The notes: generated by a model not told the origin, from the letters alone. A stretch of 64,000 nucleotides of DNA from JALYGY01 sp963800975 (GCA_963800975.1 CAWDDB010000020.1:213075-277074), one strand, 5' to 3'; counted from the stretch's first letter, positions 25,276-33,969 are shown. Numbers and translations: made by a program.

Positions 25276-25302
25276 TGTCGATCCGCGTCCTGTTCGTTCG
25301 TC
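25276..25302 (+). promoter_or_regulatory. ECF42-type promoter of the DUF1761 gene
   Basis: TGTCGA (25276-25281), a 17-base spacer and CGTC (25299-25302) lie 40 bp before the ATG at 25342. The element matches the one before the YCII gene in both boxes and spacing. This places the DUF1761 gene, and probably the SMP-30 gene behind it, in the regulon of the neighbouring sigma factor. Confidence 0.6.
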
Positions 25303-25341
25303 GTCCTATCAAAGGACATCGGGCAAACGAAAGGACGAGTC

Positions 25342-25809
25342 ATGCAAGAGACGAGCTATCCGGCGGTTGTCGCGGCGGCGGTGGGGGCGTTCGTGGCGAG
25401 CGCGGCCTGGTACACCGCGTTCGGCGACGAGATGGTGAGGTTGCAGGGCTTAGACCAGGCCGCCGCGGCGGATACGGCAACGCCCGTGTGGACCATGCTG
25501 TTCGTGGTCGCCCAGAGCCTCGTGGTCGCCTCGTTGCTCTCGTACTTCGTCGCGCGTCTCGGATTCGCCGGTTTGGGTAGCGCCGCGCGTCTTGGCGCCC
25601 TCGTCTGGATCTTCCCCGCCGTCATCCTCCTGGGCTCGGTCGTGCACGAGAACGTGCCAGTGATCGTCGCGGCCATCCACGCCGGTGACTGGCTAGTCAA
25701 GCTACTCCTCATGACCATCATCCTCGGCGTGTGGCGCAAAGATCGACGCGCGGCCGGACCCGAGGGACCATCCAACCCCCATTCAGCCGCCGTCGGCGAG
25801 GCTGGCTGA
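25342..25809 (+). CDS. DUF1761 family membrane protein
   Basis: This 155-residue protein has four hydrophobic segments (about residues 7-28, 50-72, 82-103 and 113-128) and a typical DUF1761 opening with a Trp-Tyr pair (SAAWYTAFGDEM). The function of the family is unknown. The C-terminal tail is hydrophilic and probably cytoplasmic. The ATG follows AAAGGACG. It sits downstream of a predicted ECF42 promoter and 58 bp before the SMP-30 gene. Confidence 0.85.
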   Translation: MQETSYPAVVAAAVGAFVASAAWYTAFGDEMVRLQGLDQAAAADTATPVWTMLFVVAQSLVVASLLSYFVARLGFAGLGSAARLGALVWIFPAVILLGSVVHENVPVIVAAIHAGDWLVKLLLMTIILGVWRKDRRAAGPEGPSNPHSAAVGEAG

Positions 25810-25867
25810 CCGCTCCGGACGAGACGAACCCACTCCAGCCCCCGTTCCCGAAGATAGGAGGACGAAA

Positions 25868-26713
25868 GTGTCCGAACCACAAACCCTGATGACCGGCATC
25901 GCCTTCGGTGAGTCGCCACGCTGGCACGACGAGCGCCTGTGGTTCTCCGACTGGGGCATGCAGGAGATCATCGCCGTCGACCTCGAGGGCAAGAGCGAGG
26001 TCATGGTCCGCATGCCGTCGTCCCCGTTCTGCATCGATTGGCTGCCCGATGGGCGCCTGCTAGTCGTCTCGGGGGTTGACGGTCTGCTGCTGCGCAGGGA
26101 GGCGAGCGGGTCTCTGGTGACGCACGCCGACCTGGGCGGCCTCTCCGGCCAGCCCTGGAACGACATCGTCGTGGACGGTCGCGGCAACGCCTACGTCGGC
26201 AACATCGGCTTCGACTTCTCGGGCGGCGAGTTCGCCCCCGGAATCCTCGCGCTCGTCACCCTCGACGGCACGGTCCGGCAGGTGGCGGACGACGTCGCGT
26301 TCCCCAACGGCATCGCCGTTACCCCCGACAACTCGACCCTGATCCTCGCCGAGTCCTACGCCAACAGGCTCACGGCGTTCGACATCGACCCCGACGGCGG
26401 CCTTTCCAACCGGCGGGTATGGGCCGACCTCGCCGATGGCGTCCCCGACGGCATCTGCCTCGACGCCGAAGGGGCCGTCTGGTACGCGGACGTCCCGAAC
26501 AAGCGTTGCGTTCGCGTCCGCGAGGGCGGCGAGGTGCTGCAAAGGATCGACCTGGACCGCGGCTGCTTCGCCTGCATGCTCGGCGGCACCGACGGGAGGA
26601 CCCTGTTCCTGGTGGTGAGGGCGTGGAGTGGCGTGGAGGGCGCCGCCGAAGAGGAACCAAGCGGCCAGATCCTGACGATCCCGGCGCCTGTCCCGGGGGC
26701 CGGTTGGCCGTAG
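25868..26713 (+). CDS. SMP-30/gluconolactonase family protein
   Basis: This 281-residue six-bladed beta-propeller of the SMP-30/LRE family hydrolyses sugar lactones or similar esters with a divalent metal. Visible landmarks are GESPRWHDERLWFSD (residues 12-26, with the metal-binding Glu13), WNDIVVDGRGNAYVGN (about 96-111), FPNGIAVTPDN and PDGICLDAEGAVWYAD (about 196-211). GTG at 25868 follows AGGAGG. It is in line with the DUF1761 gene and a hairpin terminator follows, so these two likely form one ECF42-dependent unit. Confidence 0.92.
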   Translation: MSEPQTLMTGIAFGESPRWHDERLWFSDWGMQEIIAVDLEGKSEVMVRMPSSPFCIDWLPDGRLLVVSGVDGLLLRREASGSLVTHADLGGLSGQPWNDIVVDGRGNAYVGNIGFDFSGGEFAPGILALVTLDGTVRQVADDVAFPNGIAVTPDNSTLILAESYANRLTAFDIDPDGGLSNRRVWADLADGVPDGICLDAEGAVWYADVPNKRCVRVREGGEVLQRIDLDRGCFACMLGGTDGRTLFLVVRAWSGVEGAAEEEPSGQILTIPAPVPGAGWP

Positions 26714-26736
26714 GGAGAACCCTGATACCACGCTAG

Positions 26737-26775
26737 AGGGCAGACCGCGCCCGGGTTCTCGTCGCGGTCCGCCCT
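26737..26775. terminator. Terminator hairpin after the SMP-30 gene
   Basis: AGGGC-A-GACCGCG pairs with CGCGGTC-C-GCCCT: 12 base pairs with one mismatch and a 13-base loop, starting 24 bases after the stop at 26713. No T-tract follows, as with the other hairpins in this window. Confidence 0.6.
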
Positions 26776-26902
26776 CCGGGATGGCAGCCGGCTTAGCGGC
26801 ATCCCTAATCCAGGCCGGAGGGCTCCATCGCGATCATCCCCAGTGACTTCATTACCTTTCTTCTCTCGCCGTCTCGTCGTTTCTCTTTCCATCGAGTTCT
26901 GG

Positions 26903-27955
26903 TTACGAGCCGTTGGCCTGCGTGGCCGAGCCGGGCACGAGCACCAACTTGCCGCTCGCCTCGCCGGAGACCAGGAGCTCGAGGGCCTCGGATGCCTTCT
27001 CTAGCGGCATCCGCCTGGAGACGTGGGCCTCGATCTTTCCCTGCGCGAGCAGCGAGAGCACGGTCGTGAGATCTTCCCGGAAATACTTTGGCCAGCGCTT
27101 GACGTAGTAGAACGTCGCCCGCTTGCCGTTGGGCGCAGCGCCCCAGAGAAAGATGCGGCCGAAGAGCGGCAGGTAGGGCTTGATCCAGTGCCCGCTACCC
27201 GAGAGCGTCGAGGCGGAGCCGTAGCTGACCAGCGTCCCGCCCCGCCTCAGCATCTGCCACGAGTCAACTATCCCAGGTCCCCCGACGTGGTCGAAGACGG
27301 CGTCCACGCCGCCGGGAGAGATCTCGCGCACCCGGGCGGGCACGTCGTCGTTCCTGTAGTCGACCGGCACGGCCCCGAGCGAGCGCACGTACTCGTGCTT
27401 GCCCGCCGAGGCCGTGCCTATTACCTCGGCGCCGGCGAGCCGCGCGAGCTGCACGAGCAGCGTCCCCACGCCACCAGAGGCCCCGTGAACGAGCACGGTC
27501 TGCCCCGGCTTCACCTTCGCAGCGCGGTGGAGCATCTGCCAGGCGGTGACCCCGTTGGTCACGGCCGCCACCGCGTCGGCGGGATCCAGGCCCTCAGGGA
27601 CCGGCGCCACTTCCTCCGCGCCGAGCGCCACGCTCTCCGCCCAGGACCCGGTCTCCGTCAGCGCGGCGACCCGCCTGCCGAGCAACGCCTCGTCGACGCC
27701 CTCGCCGACGCTCTCCACCCTGCCCACGAGATCGTAGCCGGGCACGAAGGGGAACTTCGGCTGGCCGAAGTAGCGGCCCTTGAGCATCTGCACCTCGGCG
27801 AAGGAGACCCCCGCCGCCTCTACCCGAACCACGACCTGCCCCGGCTCCGGGCCTTGCAGATCCCGCCGGTGCGCTTCCAGCACCTCCGGCCCGCCCTCAC
27901 GCGCCATAACGATCTCGGTCCTCTTTGCAGTCTTGGCCTCCGCTGTCTGGGTCAT
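26903..27955 (-). CDS. Medium-chain NADPH:quinone oxidoreductase (zinc-free MDR)
   Basis: This 350-residue MDR family reductase has an N-terminal GroES-like part (KFPFVPGYDLVGRVESVG) and a Rossmann domain with the NADPH motif HGASGGVGTLLVQLA at about 158. The structural zinc Cys cluster and catalytic-zinc Cys are absent, as in quinone oxidoreductase and synaptic VAT-1-like members that reduce quinones or enones. The ATG at 27955 is chosen over an upstream in-frame start at 27991 because AAAGGAG lies eight bases ahead. The TetR gene lies 91 bp upstream on the same strand, and each has a copy of the same operator-like repeat, so TetR control is likely. Confidence 0.92.
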   Translation of the reverse strand: MTQTAEAKTAKRTEIVMAREGGPEVLEAHRRDLQGPEPGQVVVRVEAAGVSFAEVQMLKGRYFGQPKFPFVPGYDLVGRVESVGEGVDEALLGRRVAALTETGSWAESVALGAEEVAPVPEGLDPADAVAAVTNGVTAWQMLHRAAKVKPGQTVLVHGASGGVGTLLVQLARLAGAEVIGTASAGKHEYVRSLGAVPVDYRNDDVPARVREISPGGVDAVFDHVGGPGIVDSWQMLRRGGTLVSYGSASTLSGSGHWIKPYLPLFGRIFLWGAAPNGKRATFYYVKRWPKYFREDLTTVLSLLAQGKIEAHVSRRMPLEKASEALELLVSGEASGKLVLVPGSATQANGS

Positions 27956-28010
27956 CGTTGGTGCTCCTTTCGATTGCAATCTGGGAACCACTGAACGCTG
28001 TACAATTTAC

Positions 28011-28021
28011 AAACTAAGTTA
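28011..28021. promoter_or_regulatory. Putative TetR operator before the oxidoreductase gene
   Basis: On the gene strand the sequence reads TAAC-TTA-GTTT, within TTAACTTAGTTTGTAAATT. It matches the perfect TAAC-TAT-GTTA repeat in front of the TetR gene, including an AAATT extension on one side. It lies 56 bp before the oxidoreductase start. Confidence 0.5.
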
Positions 28022-28046
28022 AGTCTGGAGTAAAAAGGAGGGCTTT

Positions 28047-28649
28047 CTAGCCGAGCCATGCCCTCAGGTAGTCGTGGATCGCCTGGTCCGCCAGCCGTTC
28101 GGCCTCTTCCCTGCCGCCGGGGAGCCGGCCGGCCATGTCGAGCGCCACGAGGCCGTGGAACGTGCCCCACGCGAGCGTCACCTTTGCCCAGAGGTCGTCC
28201 ACCCCCTTTCCGTCCTTCGCGAACATCGCCCGCAGGACCTCCGCCATCGTCTCGGCTATTTTCTCTCCCTCCTTCCGTAGCTCCGTCACGGGGAAAGACA
28301 CCCCTCCGAGACCGTACATGACCTGGTAGAGGTCGGGGGATTCGAACGCGAAGCGGCACCAGGCGCGGGACATCCCGAGCAGGGCTTCTTCCGGATCCTC
28401 GGAGGCGTCCCTGGCTCGCTCGATGGCCTCGAGCTGCTCCGCGTAGCCGATACGTACGAGCTCGAGGAGCAGGTCCTCTTTGGAGTCGAAGTACTCGTAG
28501 ATGACGGGCGGGCTGTACTCGATGAGCCCGGCGATCTTGCGTATCGTCACGGCCCGCCAGCCCTCCGACCTTGCGATCTCACGCGCCGCAGCCAGGATGC
28601 CTTCCCTTAGCTGCTGCCTCTGCCTCTGTCTGCGCTCTTTGATGCCCAT
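28047..28649 (-). CDS. TetR/AcrR family transcriptional regulator
   Basis: This 200-residue protein has an N-terminal helix-turn-helix (ILAAAREIARSEGWRAVTI, then RKIAGLIEYSPPVIYEYFDS) and a ligand domain of the WHG/TetR_C type (WCRFAFESPDLYQVMYG). It probably represses its own gene and the downstream quinone oxidoreductase, since both have the same operator-like repeat. The ATG at 28649 is preferred over an in-frame upstream start at 28706 because AAGAGGA lies just before it and the basic N-terminus (MGIKERRQRQRQQ) is typical. The inducer is unknown; a reactive quinone or enone would fit the target. Confidence 0.93.
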   Translation of the reverse strand: MGIKERRQRQRQQLREGILAAAREIARSEGWRAVTIRKIAGLIEYSPPVIYEYFDSKEDLLLELVRIGYAEQLEAIERARDASEDPEEALLGMSRAWCRFAFESPDLYQVMYGLGGVSFPVTELRKEGEKIAETMAEVLRAMFAKDGKGVDDLWAKVTLAWGTFHGLVALDMAGRLPGGREEAERLADQAIHDYLRAWLG

Positions 28650-28681
28650 AACATTCCTCTTCTTATCGTTGGACGAATTTC

Positions 28682-28692
28682 TAACATAGTTA
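28682..28692. promoter_or_regulatory. Putative TetR operator before its own gene
   Basis: The sequence TAACATAGTTA is a perfect 4-bp inverted repeat with a 3-bp spacer, part of the longer match TTAACTATGTTAGAAATT on the gene strand. It lies 33 bp before the TetR start and is shared with the oxidoreductase promoter region. Confidence 0.5.
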
Positions 28693-28801
28693 ACCAGCGG
28701 TGTCAAGCGGTGTCTCCAGATTGCACCTGGAGGCCTGGCGTACCGGGCATTGCCGCCTGCGGCGCGCGGCGGGTTGACCTGGGAGGCACTCGCCGTCTTG
28801 G

Positions 28802-29626
28802 CTAGAGGTCGGGCACGGCCGCCACGTGGGGACGAATTGCGTTCTCGATGGCGGTTGGGTGGTCGAGGTCGAAGCTCGCGGCGACCCGCCTTGAGAGTCT
28901 GGAGAAAAGGCTCAGGGTCGCCTGGAAGGCGGCGAAGGCGTCCTCGGCGTCGAAGTGGCCGTAACAGCGGTGCAGCTCGGCCCAGACGTCAGGCGCCGCC
29001 CAATCTCGCATGTGGATCCCGATGTGCCAGACGTCGGCCTCGGGGCCGAGGCGCGCGAGCGCGTCCCACTCGATAAGCCGCAGCAGCATCTGCTTCATGG
29101 TTCCGTCGCGGGACTTGACGATCCACAGCTCGCCGCGCGCGAGGTATGGTGGGATGTGGGCGGCCTCGAACCAGAACTCAGAGCACACGTCGAGCAGGTC
29201 GGCGCCGGTGGGCGGCCGGAGGCTCGGGGCCCGGCCCGATGGGGCGGGCAGCCGCGAGGCGAGCCCGGACGGGTCCGCGAGCACGACGTAGCCTCGCTCG
29301 TACAGGTCATCGAGGCCACCCTCCGCGAGCGCGGCAAGGGCCACGGTGGGCCGGATCTGGATGTCTGCCTTGAGCCCCCCGGCGAAGAACGCCTGGTGCG
29401 TAACCCGACGGCCGCCGTCTTCCTCGGGGTCCCAGGCCGAGCGGATGCGCACCCACACAGGGGAGATCTCCTCCAGCCACGCCGGCGAGCCGTAGCGCTC
29501 GGGCTGCGCGACGAAGACCTCCACGTCGTAGTCCGAGGCCGCGTCCACGGTAGCGCGCTCTCTCGCACGCGAGCCGGTCAGGACAACCGCCCCAAGTCCG
29601 TCCTGCCGCCGAGCCCAGCGGAGCAC
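28802..29626 (-). CDS. ANT(6)-like aminoglycoside nucleotidyltransferase family protein
   Basis: This 274-residue protein has the nucleotidyltransferase motif GSRARERATVDAASDYDVEVF (residues 18-38, with the Asp-x-Asp-type metal ligands in DYDVE) and a later GGLKADIQI (third acidic residue). The C-terminal half (KQMLLRLIEWDALARLG) is the ANT(6)/AadK streptomycin adenylyltransferase helical domain. Family members transfer AMP to streptomycin-type drugs, but many environmental members have no tested activity. GTG at 29626 is tentative: the frame stays open upstream and homologs have about ten more N-terminal residues. Confidence 0.8.
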   Translation of the reverse strand: MLRWARRQDGLGAVVLTGSRARERATVDAASDYDVEVFVAQPERYGSPAWLEEISPVWVRIRSAWDPEEDGGRRVTHQAFFAGGLKADIQIRPTVALAALAEGGLDDLYERGYVVLADPSGLASRLPAPSGRAPSLRPPTGADLLDVCSEFWFEAAHIPPYLARGELWIVKSRDGTMKQMLLRLIEWDALARLGPEADVWHIGIHMRDWAAPDVWAELHRCYGHFDAEDAFAAFQATLSLFSRLSRRVAASFDLDHPTAIENAIRPHVAAVPDL

Positions 29627-30074
29627 CTTGCGCAGGAAGGGGTCCGCGGAAAGGTCGCCGGGTCCCTGGGTGCCGGGGGAGGCCGGTTCAACTCCTCGCC
29701 TCGTGGTACGGGAAGAGCGTCTGCTGCGGCGCTTCGGCTCGCCTCCCGCGGTGGCGTCTCGCTTCGCCCATCCTCTACCTCCTCCTGCAAGTGTCCGGGT
29801 GACGGATATGCGTAGCGGCGGTCGTGGTTAGGTCTGGATGGGATGTCCCAGATCGTCCGTAACCAGGGATTGCGCCTGAAACTTGGTCAGGACAAAGGAC
29901 AATCGGGGTTGCGGAAAGGAGTACTCGATCAGCATCCCGCCGTCCTGCCAGGCCGCGTTCTCCGCCGCGAAGGTGCGTGTGTATGGTAGCACGGCGGGGT
30001 GAACCCCCCGGGAGTAGTATGGGCATCCCCGCGGGCGGGAAAAGCTACCAGTAACCAGCATGTGAGGTGACTTC
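29627..30074. other. Intergenic region between divergent genes
   Basis: About 450 bp lie between the leftward nucleotidyltransferase gene and the rightward LLM gene. Short overlapping open frames on both strands do not look like proteins. The right end holds the promoter and a ribosome site (GAGGTG) for the LLM gene. Part of the left end may encode extra N-terminal residues of the nucleotidyltransferase. No RNA or repeat was recognised. Confidence 0.5.
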
Positions 30075-30974
30075 ATGAAGATCGGCGTGCAGATCCCCAA
30101 CAACAGCGCCATGCCGCGCGAGATAGGCCTCACCAGGATGGGGCGGCTGGCAGAAGACGCCGGCGCCGACAGCATCTGGGTCAACGACCACATCTTGATG
30201 GTCGAAGGCGGGCGCTCGCCTTACCCGTTCACCCCGGACGGCGCTATGCCCTGGCCCACGGACCTGCCCTGGTACGAATGCCTGACGGCGGCTTCTTTCC
30301 TGGCCGCCACCACCTCAAGGTGCAGGATCGGCACCTCTGTACTCATCCTCCCGCAGCGCAACGTCCTGGAGCTTGCGAAGACGAGCGCGACCCTGGACGC
30401 CCTGAGCGGGGGCCGCTTCGTGTTTGGGATCGGGGTCGGGTGGTTCGCCGAGGAGATAGAGGCCCTCGGCTACCGGTTCGAAACCCGAGGGCGACGTACC
30501 GACGAGATGATCGAAGTCCTCAGGCGGTGCTGGACGGGAAGGCCCCACCCCTTCGAGGGCGAGGAGATCTCCGTACCCGAGGGCCTGGTCTTCGAGCCGC
30601 GGCCCTCCCGGCCGGGCGGTTCTCCCATCCTCGTGGGCGGGATGAGCCGGGCGGCGCTGCGGCGGGCCGCGGTGCTCTGCGACGGCTGGCTCGCCTTCCA
30701 GAGGGACGGGCTCGATACCGCCAGGCTCGCCGGCCTGCTCGAGACGCTCGGCGACCTTCGCGAGGAAGCCGGGCGGCTCGACGAGCCGTTCGACCGGGTC
30801 ATGCGTTTGCACAGCTCCCCCGAGATGGCGCCTCGGCTGCCGGAGCTCGCCGTCCAGGTGCGGGAGCTTGGGTTCGACGAGCTGATCATAAACCTACCCT
30901 GGGACGACCTCGCCCGGGCGGAGGAGCTGATAGGCAACGTCAGGAGCGCAGCCGCGACCGACGGCGCTGCATGA
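30075..30974 (+). CDS. LLM-class F420-dependent oxidoreductase
   Basis: This 299-residue TIM-barrel protein is of the luciferase-like monooxygenase superfamily. Its features match the F420-dependent branch: GVQIPNN start, ADSIWVNDHIL (about 30-40), a cofactor region RFVFGIGVGWFAEEIEALG (about 115-133), and GGMSRAALRRAA near 193. Such enzymes use reduced F420 to oxidise or reduce varied small molecules, and F420 use fits an actinobacterial host. GAGGTG lies before the ATG at 30075. It appears monocistronic; substrate unknown. Confidence 0.9.
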   Translation: MKIGVQIPNNSAMPREIGLTRMGRLAEDAGADSIWVNDHILMVEGGRSPYPFTPDGAMPWPTDLPWYECLTAASFLAATTSRCRIGTSVLILPQRNVLELAKTSATLDALSGGRFVFGIGVGWFAEEIEALGYRFETRGRRTDEMIEVLRRCWTGRPHPFEGEEISVPEGLVFEPRPSRPGGSPILVGGMSRAALRRAAVLCDGWLAFQRDGLDTARLAGLLETLGDLREEAGRLDEPFDRVMRLHSSPEMAPRLPELAVQVRELGFDELIINLPWDDLARAEELIGNVRSAAATDGAA

Positions 30975-31119
30975 GATCTTCGAGGGGTGTGCAGTGGAAT
31001 ACAGAAGAGCTCCGCTAGATCCGATGTCTCCTCGTAGGGCGGGATCCGAGAAAGCGCTAGTGCCCTGAGGGCGGCAGGGTGGTCGAGCACGCCATGGCAG
31101 GGCAGTCTGCAGGAGCGCG

Positions 31120-32373
31120 ATGAGCGCGGATAACCCCGCCAAACCCGACGTACCCCATGGTGCTTTGAGGATGGCCCTCGGCCTCGCTCTTGGTCCCGCG
31201 GTGACGATCGGGTTGGCGCGCTTCGCCTACGCGCTCCTGTTGCCAGCCATGCGCGACGACCTCGGGTGGTCGTATGCTCAGGCCGGTGGCATGAACACCG
31301 CCAACGCCCTGGGCTACCTGGCTGGCGCCGTGGTAGCCGCTCCGATCGGCGCGCGGATCGGAGGACGCCTTACCTTCCTCGGCGGAATGGCGATTACGGC
31401 GCTGGCGCTGCTCGCGTCCGCCCTCAGCTCACAGTACGAGATCCTGCTCCTCCTGCGCATGGTGGCGGGGGTGGCCGGCGCCGTCTCCTTCGTCGTGGGC
31501 GGAGGTCTCGCCGCGCAGGTTGCTTCGGAGAGCGGGGGCAGGGCTGCCGTAGCGCTTGGCATCTACTTCGCCGGCGGTGGAGGGCTGGGCATCATGATCT
31601 CAGCCCTGACCGTACCACCCCTTCTTGGCACCACGGGAGGAAACGATTGGCGAATGGGGTGGGCGATTCTAGGCGTCGCCGCACTCGCGGCGCTGGCCGC
31701 CTGCGTGCCCATCACGCGGCGGGCCGTGGAGCCTCCAACTCTATCTGCCGGCGCCTCGGGCCGCTGGCCCATCGGCAGCCTCGCTCCTACCCTGCTGGCC
31801 TACGGGCTCTTCGGCTTCGGTTACATCTCCTACATGACCTTCGTCATCGCCTTCTTGCGCGGCGAGGGCGTTAGCCCGATCGAGGTTTCGCTGTTCTGGG
31901 CGGTTCTGGGCGCGACAGCCGCCGGCTCGGCGTTCTGGTGGGGACCTCCGTTGCAGAAGCTCGGAGGCGGCCGGGGACTGGCTACCGTGATGGGAGCGGT
32001 CGTGTTGGGCGCTGCCCTGCCGCTGGTCCCACTCTCCTCGGCGTCCGCCATCCTTGGGCTCGCTTTCGGCTCCGCGGTCCTCTTCGGGGGATCGTTCCTG
32101 GCCGTCCCCACCTCGGTCACCGCGGTGGCCCAAAGGGCGTTAGCGTCGCATCTCTGGACTCGGGCGATCGGGGCGCTCACGGTGGCGTTCGCCGTGGGGC
32201 AGTGCGCAGGACCCTTTCTCGCCGGGGTGCTCTCCGACCAAGCAGCGGGCGTACGCGCCGGGCTCGTCCTGTCGGTGGTCGTGCTGTTGGTGGGCTCCGG
32301 CGTGGCGTTGCTACAGCGGGATCTCCGGTACACGGGCAACGAAGAAGACGCGACCCCCACTCAGCAGCGGTAG
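31120..32373 (+). CDS. YbfB/YjiJ family MFS transporter
   Basis: This 417-residue carrier has 12 hydrophobic segments with the family opening RFAYALLLPAMRDDLGWSYAQAGGMNTANALGYLAG, which marks the YbfB/YjiJ subgroup. An Arg/Asp pair (GARIGGR) follows helix 2. The substrate is not known for this subgroup. The ATG at 31120 follows CAGGAGCG. It stands alone: the catabolic operon promoter begins about 120 bp after its stop. Confidence 0.9.
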   Translation: MSADNPAKPDVPHGALRMALGLALGPAVTIGLARFAYALLLPAMRDDLGWSYAQAGGMNTANALGYLAGAVVAAPIGARIGGRLTFLGGMAITALALLASALSSQYEILLLLRMVAGVAGAVSFVVGGGLAAQVASESGGRAAVALGIYFAGGGGLGIMISALTVPPLLGTTGGNDWRMGWAILGVAALAALAACVPITRRAVEPPTLSAGASGRWPIGSLAPTLLAYGLFGFGYISYMTFVIAFLRGEGVSPIEVSLFWAVLGATAAGSAFWWGPPLQKLGGGRGLATVMGAVVLGAALPLVPLSSASAILGLAFGSAVLFGGSFLAVPTSVTAVAQRALASHLWTRAIGALTVAFAVGQCAGPFLAGVLSDQAAGVRAGLVLSVVVLLVGSGVALLQRDLRYTGNEEDATPTQQR

Positions 32374-32493
32374 GAAGCGGGGTGTAGATAGGAAAGCATT
32401 CGCCGGTGCGATAGTCGAGCTTTCGAGCTAGCAGGGGCGCCGGACATGCCCCGGAAAAAGATCTGCGGATGCGGCGGCAAAGTACGCCCCGCC

Positions 32494-32537
32494 TTGACAC
32501 AGCTTCCTTTTCGTATACGCTGTATACAACGTATACA
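32494..32537 (+). promoter_or_regulatory. Promoter with triple GTATAC operator for the GntR-linked catabolic operon
   Basis: A consensus -35 box TTGACA occupies 32494-32499. It is followed by three GTATAC hexamers at 32513-32518, 32522-32527 and 32531-32536, exactly 9 bp apart. The first and second are centres of perfect 8-bp palindromes (CGTATACG, TGTATACA). They cover the expected -10 region (near 32516-32521). GntR regulators of the FCD branch often bind TNGTATACNA-like sites, and a GntR/FCD gene lies in the operon. The first gene starts 44 bp later. Confidence 0.65.
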
Positions 32538-32580
32538 AACAAGTGCTGTCATCCTCTATTGGAGGTTGAAGGGGAGAGAA

Positions 32581-33969
32581 TTGGAGACGAGGCCTTCTAC
32601 GCAGTCCGAGGTTCATCGGGAACTCTCCGCGTACTCGGAGTGGGCCGTCGACGTGAGCTACACGAGCTTGCCAACACGGGTGCTCGACAAGGCGCGGCTC
32701 GTGCTGCTGGACGACATGGGTGCCGTGCTCGGCGCGGCAGACGAATCGGAGCTGAGGGCATACAGGAAACGGTACCTGGCCATAGGAGGCCGGTCCGAGG
32801 CCACGGTCCTTGCGCCGGGATTCGCCATGACCGATCGCTTCGGCGCGGCGGAGCTCAACGGCATGGCCGGCTGCTGGCTGGAGGTCGACGAGGGGTACAG
32901 GCTCGCGACCAGCCACGCGGGAATCTACGCCATCCCCGCCCTGTTGGCCGTCACCGAGAGTGAGGGTATGGCGACCCGGGAGTTGCTCGCGGGGCTGGTG
33001 GTCGGGTACGAGATCGCCGCGAGGTTCGCGCACGCCTGGACCTTCCCGCCGCTGACGGTACACCCGCACGGGGTATTCTCCCCGGTAGGCGCAGCGGTCG
33101 CGGTGGCGAAGGTCAGAGGGTATTCCGCTTCGGAGCTGTTACGGACGATCCAGACGGCCTCGGCCCTTGCCATAACGAGCCCGTACAATCATGCTACGAG
33201 CGGAGCGTTGGTGCGCAACGTGTGGACGGGGACGGGTGCGCGTCTCGGTATCATGGCTTCCGAACTGGCGGTTGACGGGATCCTGGGTCTACCCAGCTCG
33301 CCGTTCGACGCGTTCGGGGCCGTGCTCCGGGGGGAATGGCAAGAGGGCGCTCTGGGCGGCGCCCTGGGAGAGACCTACGCCATCGAGGCCGGTTACCACA
33401 AGCCGTACGCCTGTTGCCAGTACGCGCACGCGACCATCGACGCCCTGCTGGAGTTGCGGGCCCGCCACGAAGCGCTGGACTGGGCGCGGGCGGTAGAGAG
33501 CATCGTCGTCGAGACCCACTCCAAGGGGCTCTCGCTCGGCGTGGCGCATCCGGAGACCACCCTGGGTGCCAAGTTCTCCCTGCCGCATGCGGTCGCCGCG
33601 GGGCTCGTGTACGGGACAGGCGGTCCCCCCGCTTTCACGCGGAGGAGCATCGAAGATCCCAGGGTTAGAGTTCTGTCCGAGGCCGTGGAGTTGCGGCCGA
33701 TCGAGGAAGTGAGGGACTGGCCCGAGGATCGTCCGTCCAGGATCACCGTGCGCCTCAAGGATGGTTCGGAGGACGCAGCCTACTGCGCCACCGCGACGGG
33801 TGACCCTACCAGGCCCCTTTCCCCAGAGCAGCTGGTGGAGAAATTCGTCGACGTGACTGGCGCGACGCTAGCGGCTCCGGGAGCCAGGAGGCTTGCAGAC
33901 CAGATCCTCGGCCTTCGCGACGACTTGCCCGTCCGGGACCTCATCCGCCTGGTAAGAGAGGCGGCCTGA
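32581..33969 (+). CDS. MmgE/PrpD family protein (first paralog)
   Basis: This 462-residue protein belongs to the 2-methylcitrate dehydratase/cis-aconitate decarboxylase/iminodisuccinate epimerase superfamily. Landmarks are a helical N-terminal domain (KARLVLLDDMGAVLGAA), LNGMAGCWLEVDEGY with the active-site Asp region, HPHGVFSPVGAA, YHKPYACCQYAHATIDALLEL and a C-terminal lid domain. The start is TTG at 32581 with GGGGAGAG before it. It is the first gene of the operon, directly after the GTATAC operator, and overlaps the FAD gene by one base. The chemistry is probably dehydration, decarboxylation or epimerisation of a di- or tricarboxylate; the substrate is unknown. Confidence 0.9.
   Translation: METRPSTQSEVHRELSAYSEWAVDVSYTSLPTRVLDKARLVLLDDMGAVLGAADESELRAYRKRYLAIGGRSEATVLAPGFAMTDRFGAAELNGMAGCWLEVDEGYRLATSHAGIYAIPALLAVTESEGMATRELLAGLVVGYEIAARFAHAWTFPPLTVHPHGVFSPVGAAVAVAKVRGYSASELLRTIQTASALAITSPYNHATSGALVRNVWTGTGARLGIMASELAVDGILGLPSSPFDAFGAVLRGEWQEGALGGALGETYAIEAGYHKPYACCQYAHATIDALLELRARHEALDWARAVESIVVETHSKGLSLGVAHPETTLGAKFSLPHAVAAGLVYGTGGPPAFTRRSIEDPRVRVLSEAVELRPIEEVRDWPEDRPSRITVRLKDGSEDAAYCATATGDPTRPLSPEQLVEKFVDVTGATLAAPGARRLADQILGLRDDLPVRDLIRLVREAA

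Noticed and set aside
30000..30070. Possible riboswitch before the LLM gene (G-rich, then C-rich stretch)
   Set aside because: No known riboswitch core could be assembled by eye and no matching downstream function is present.
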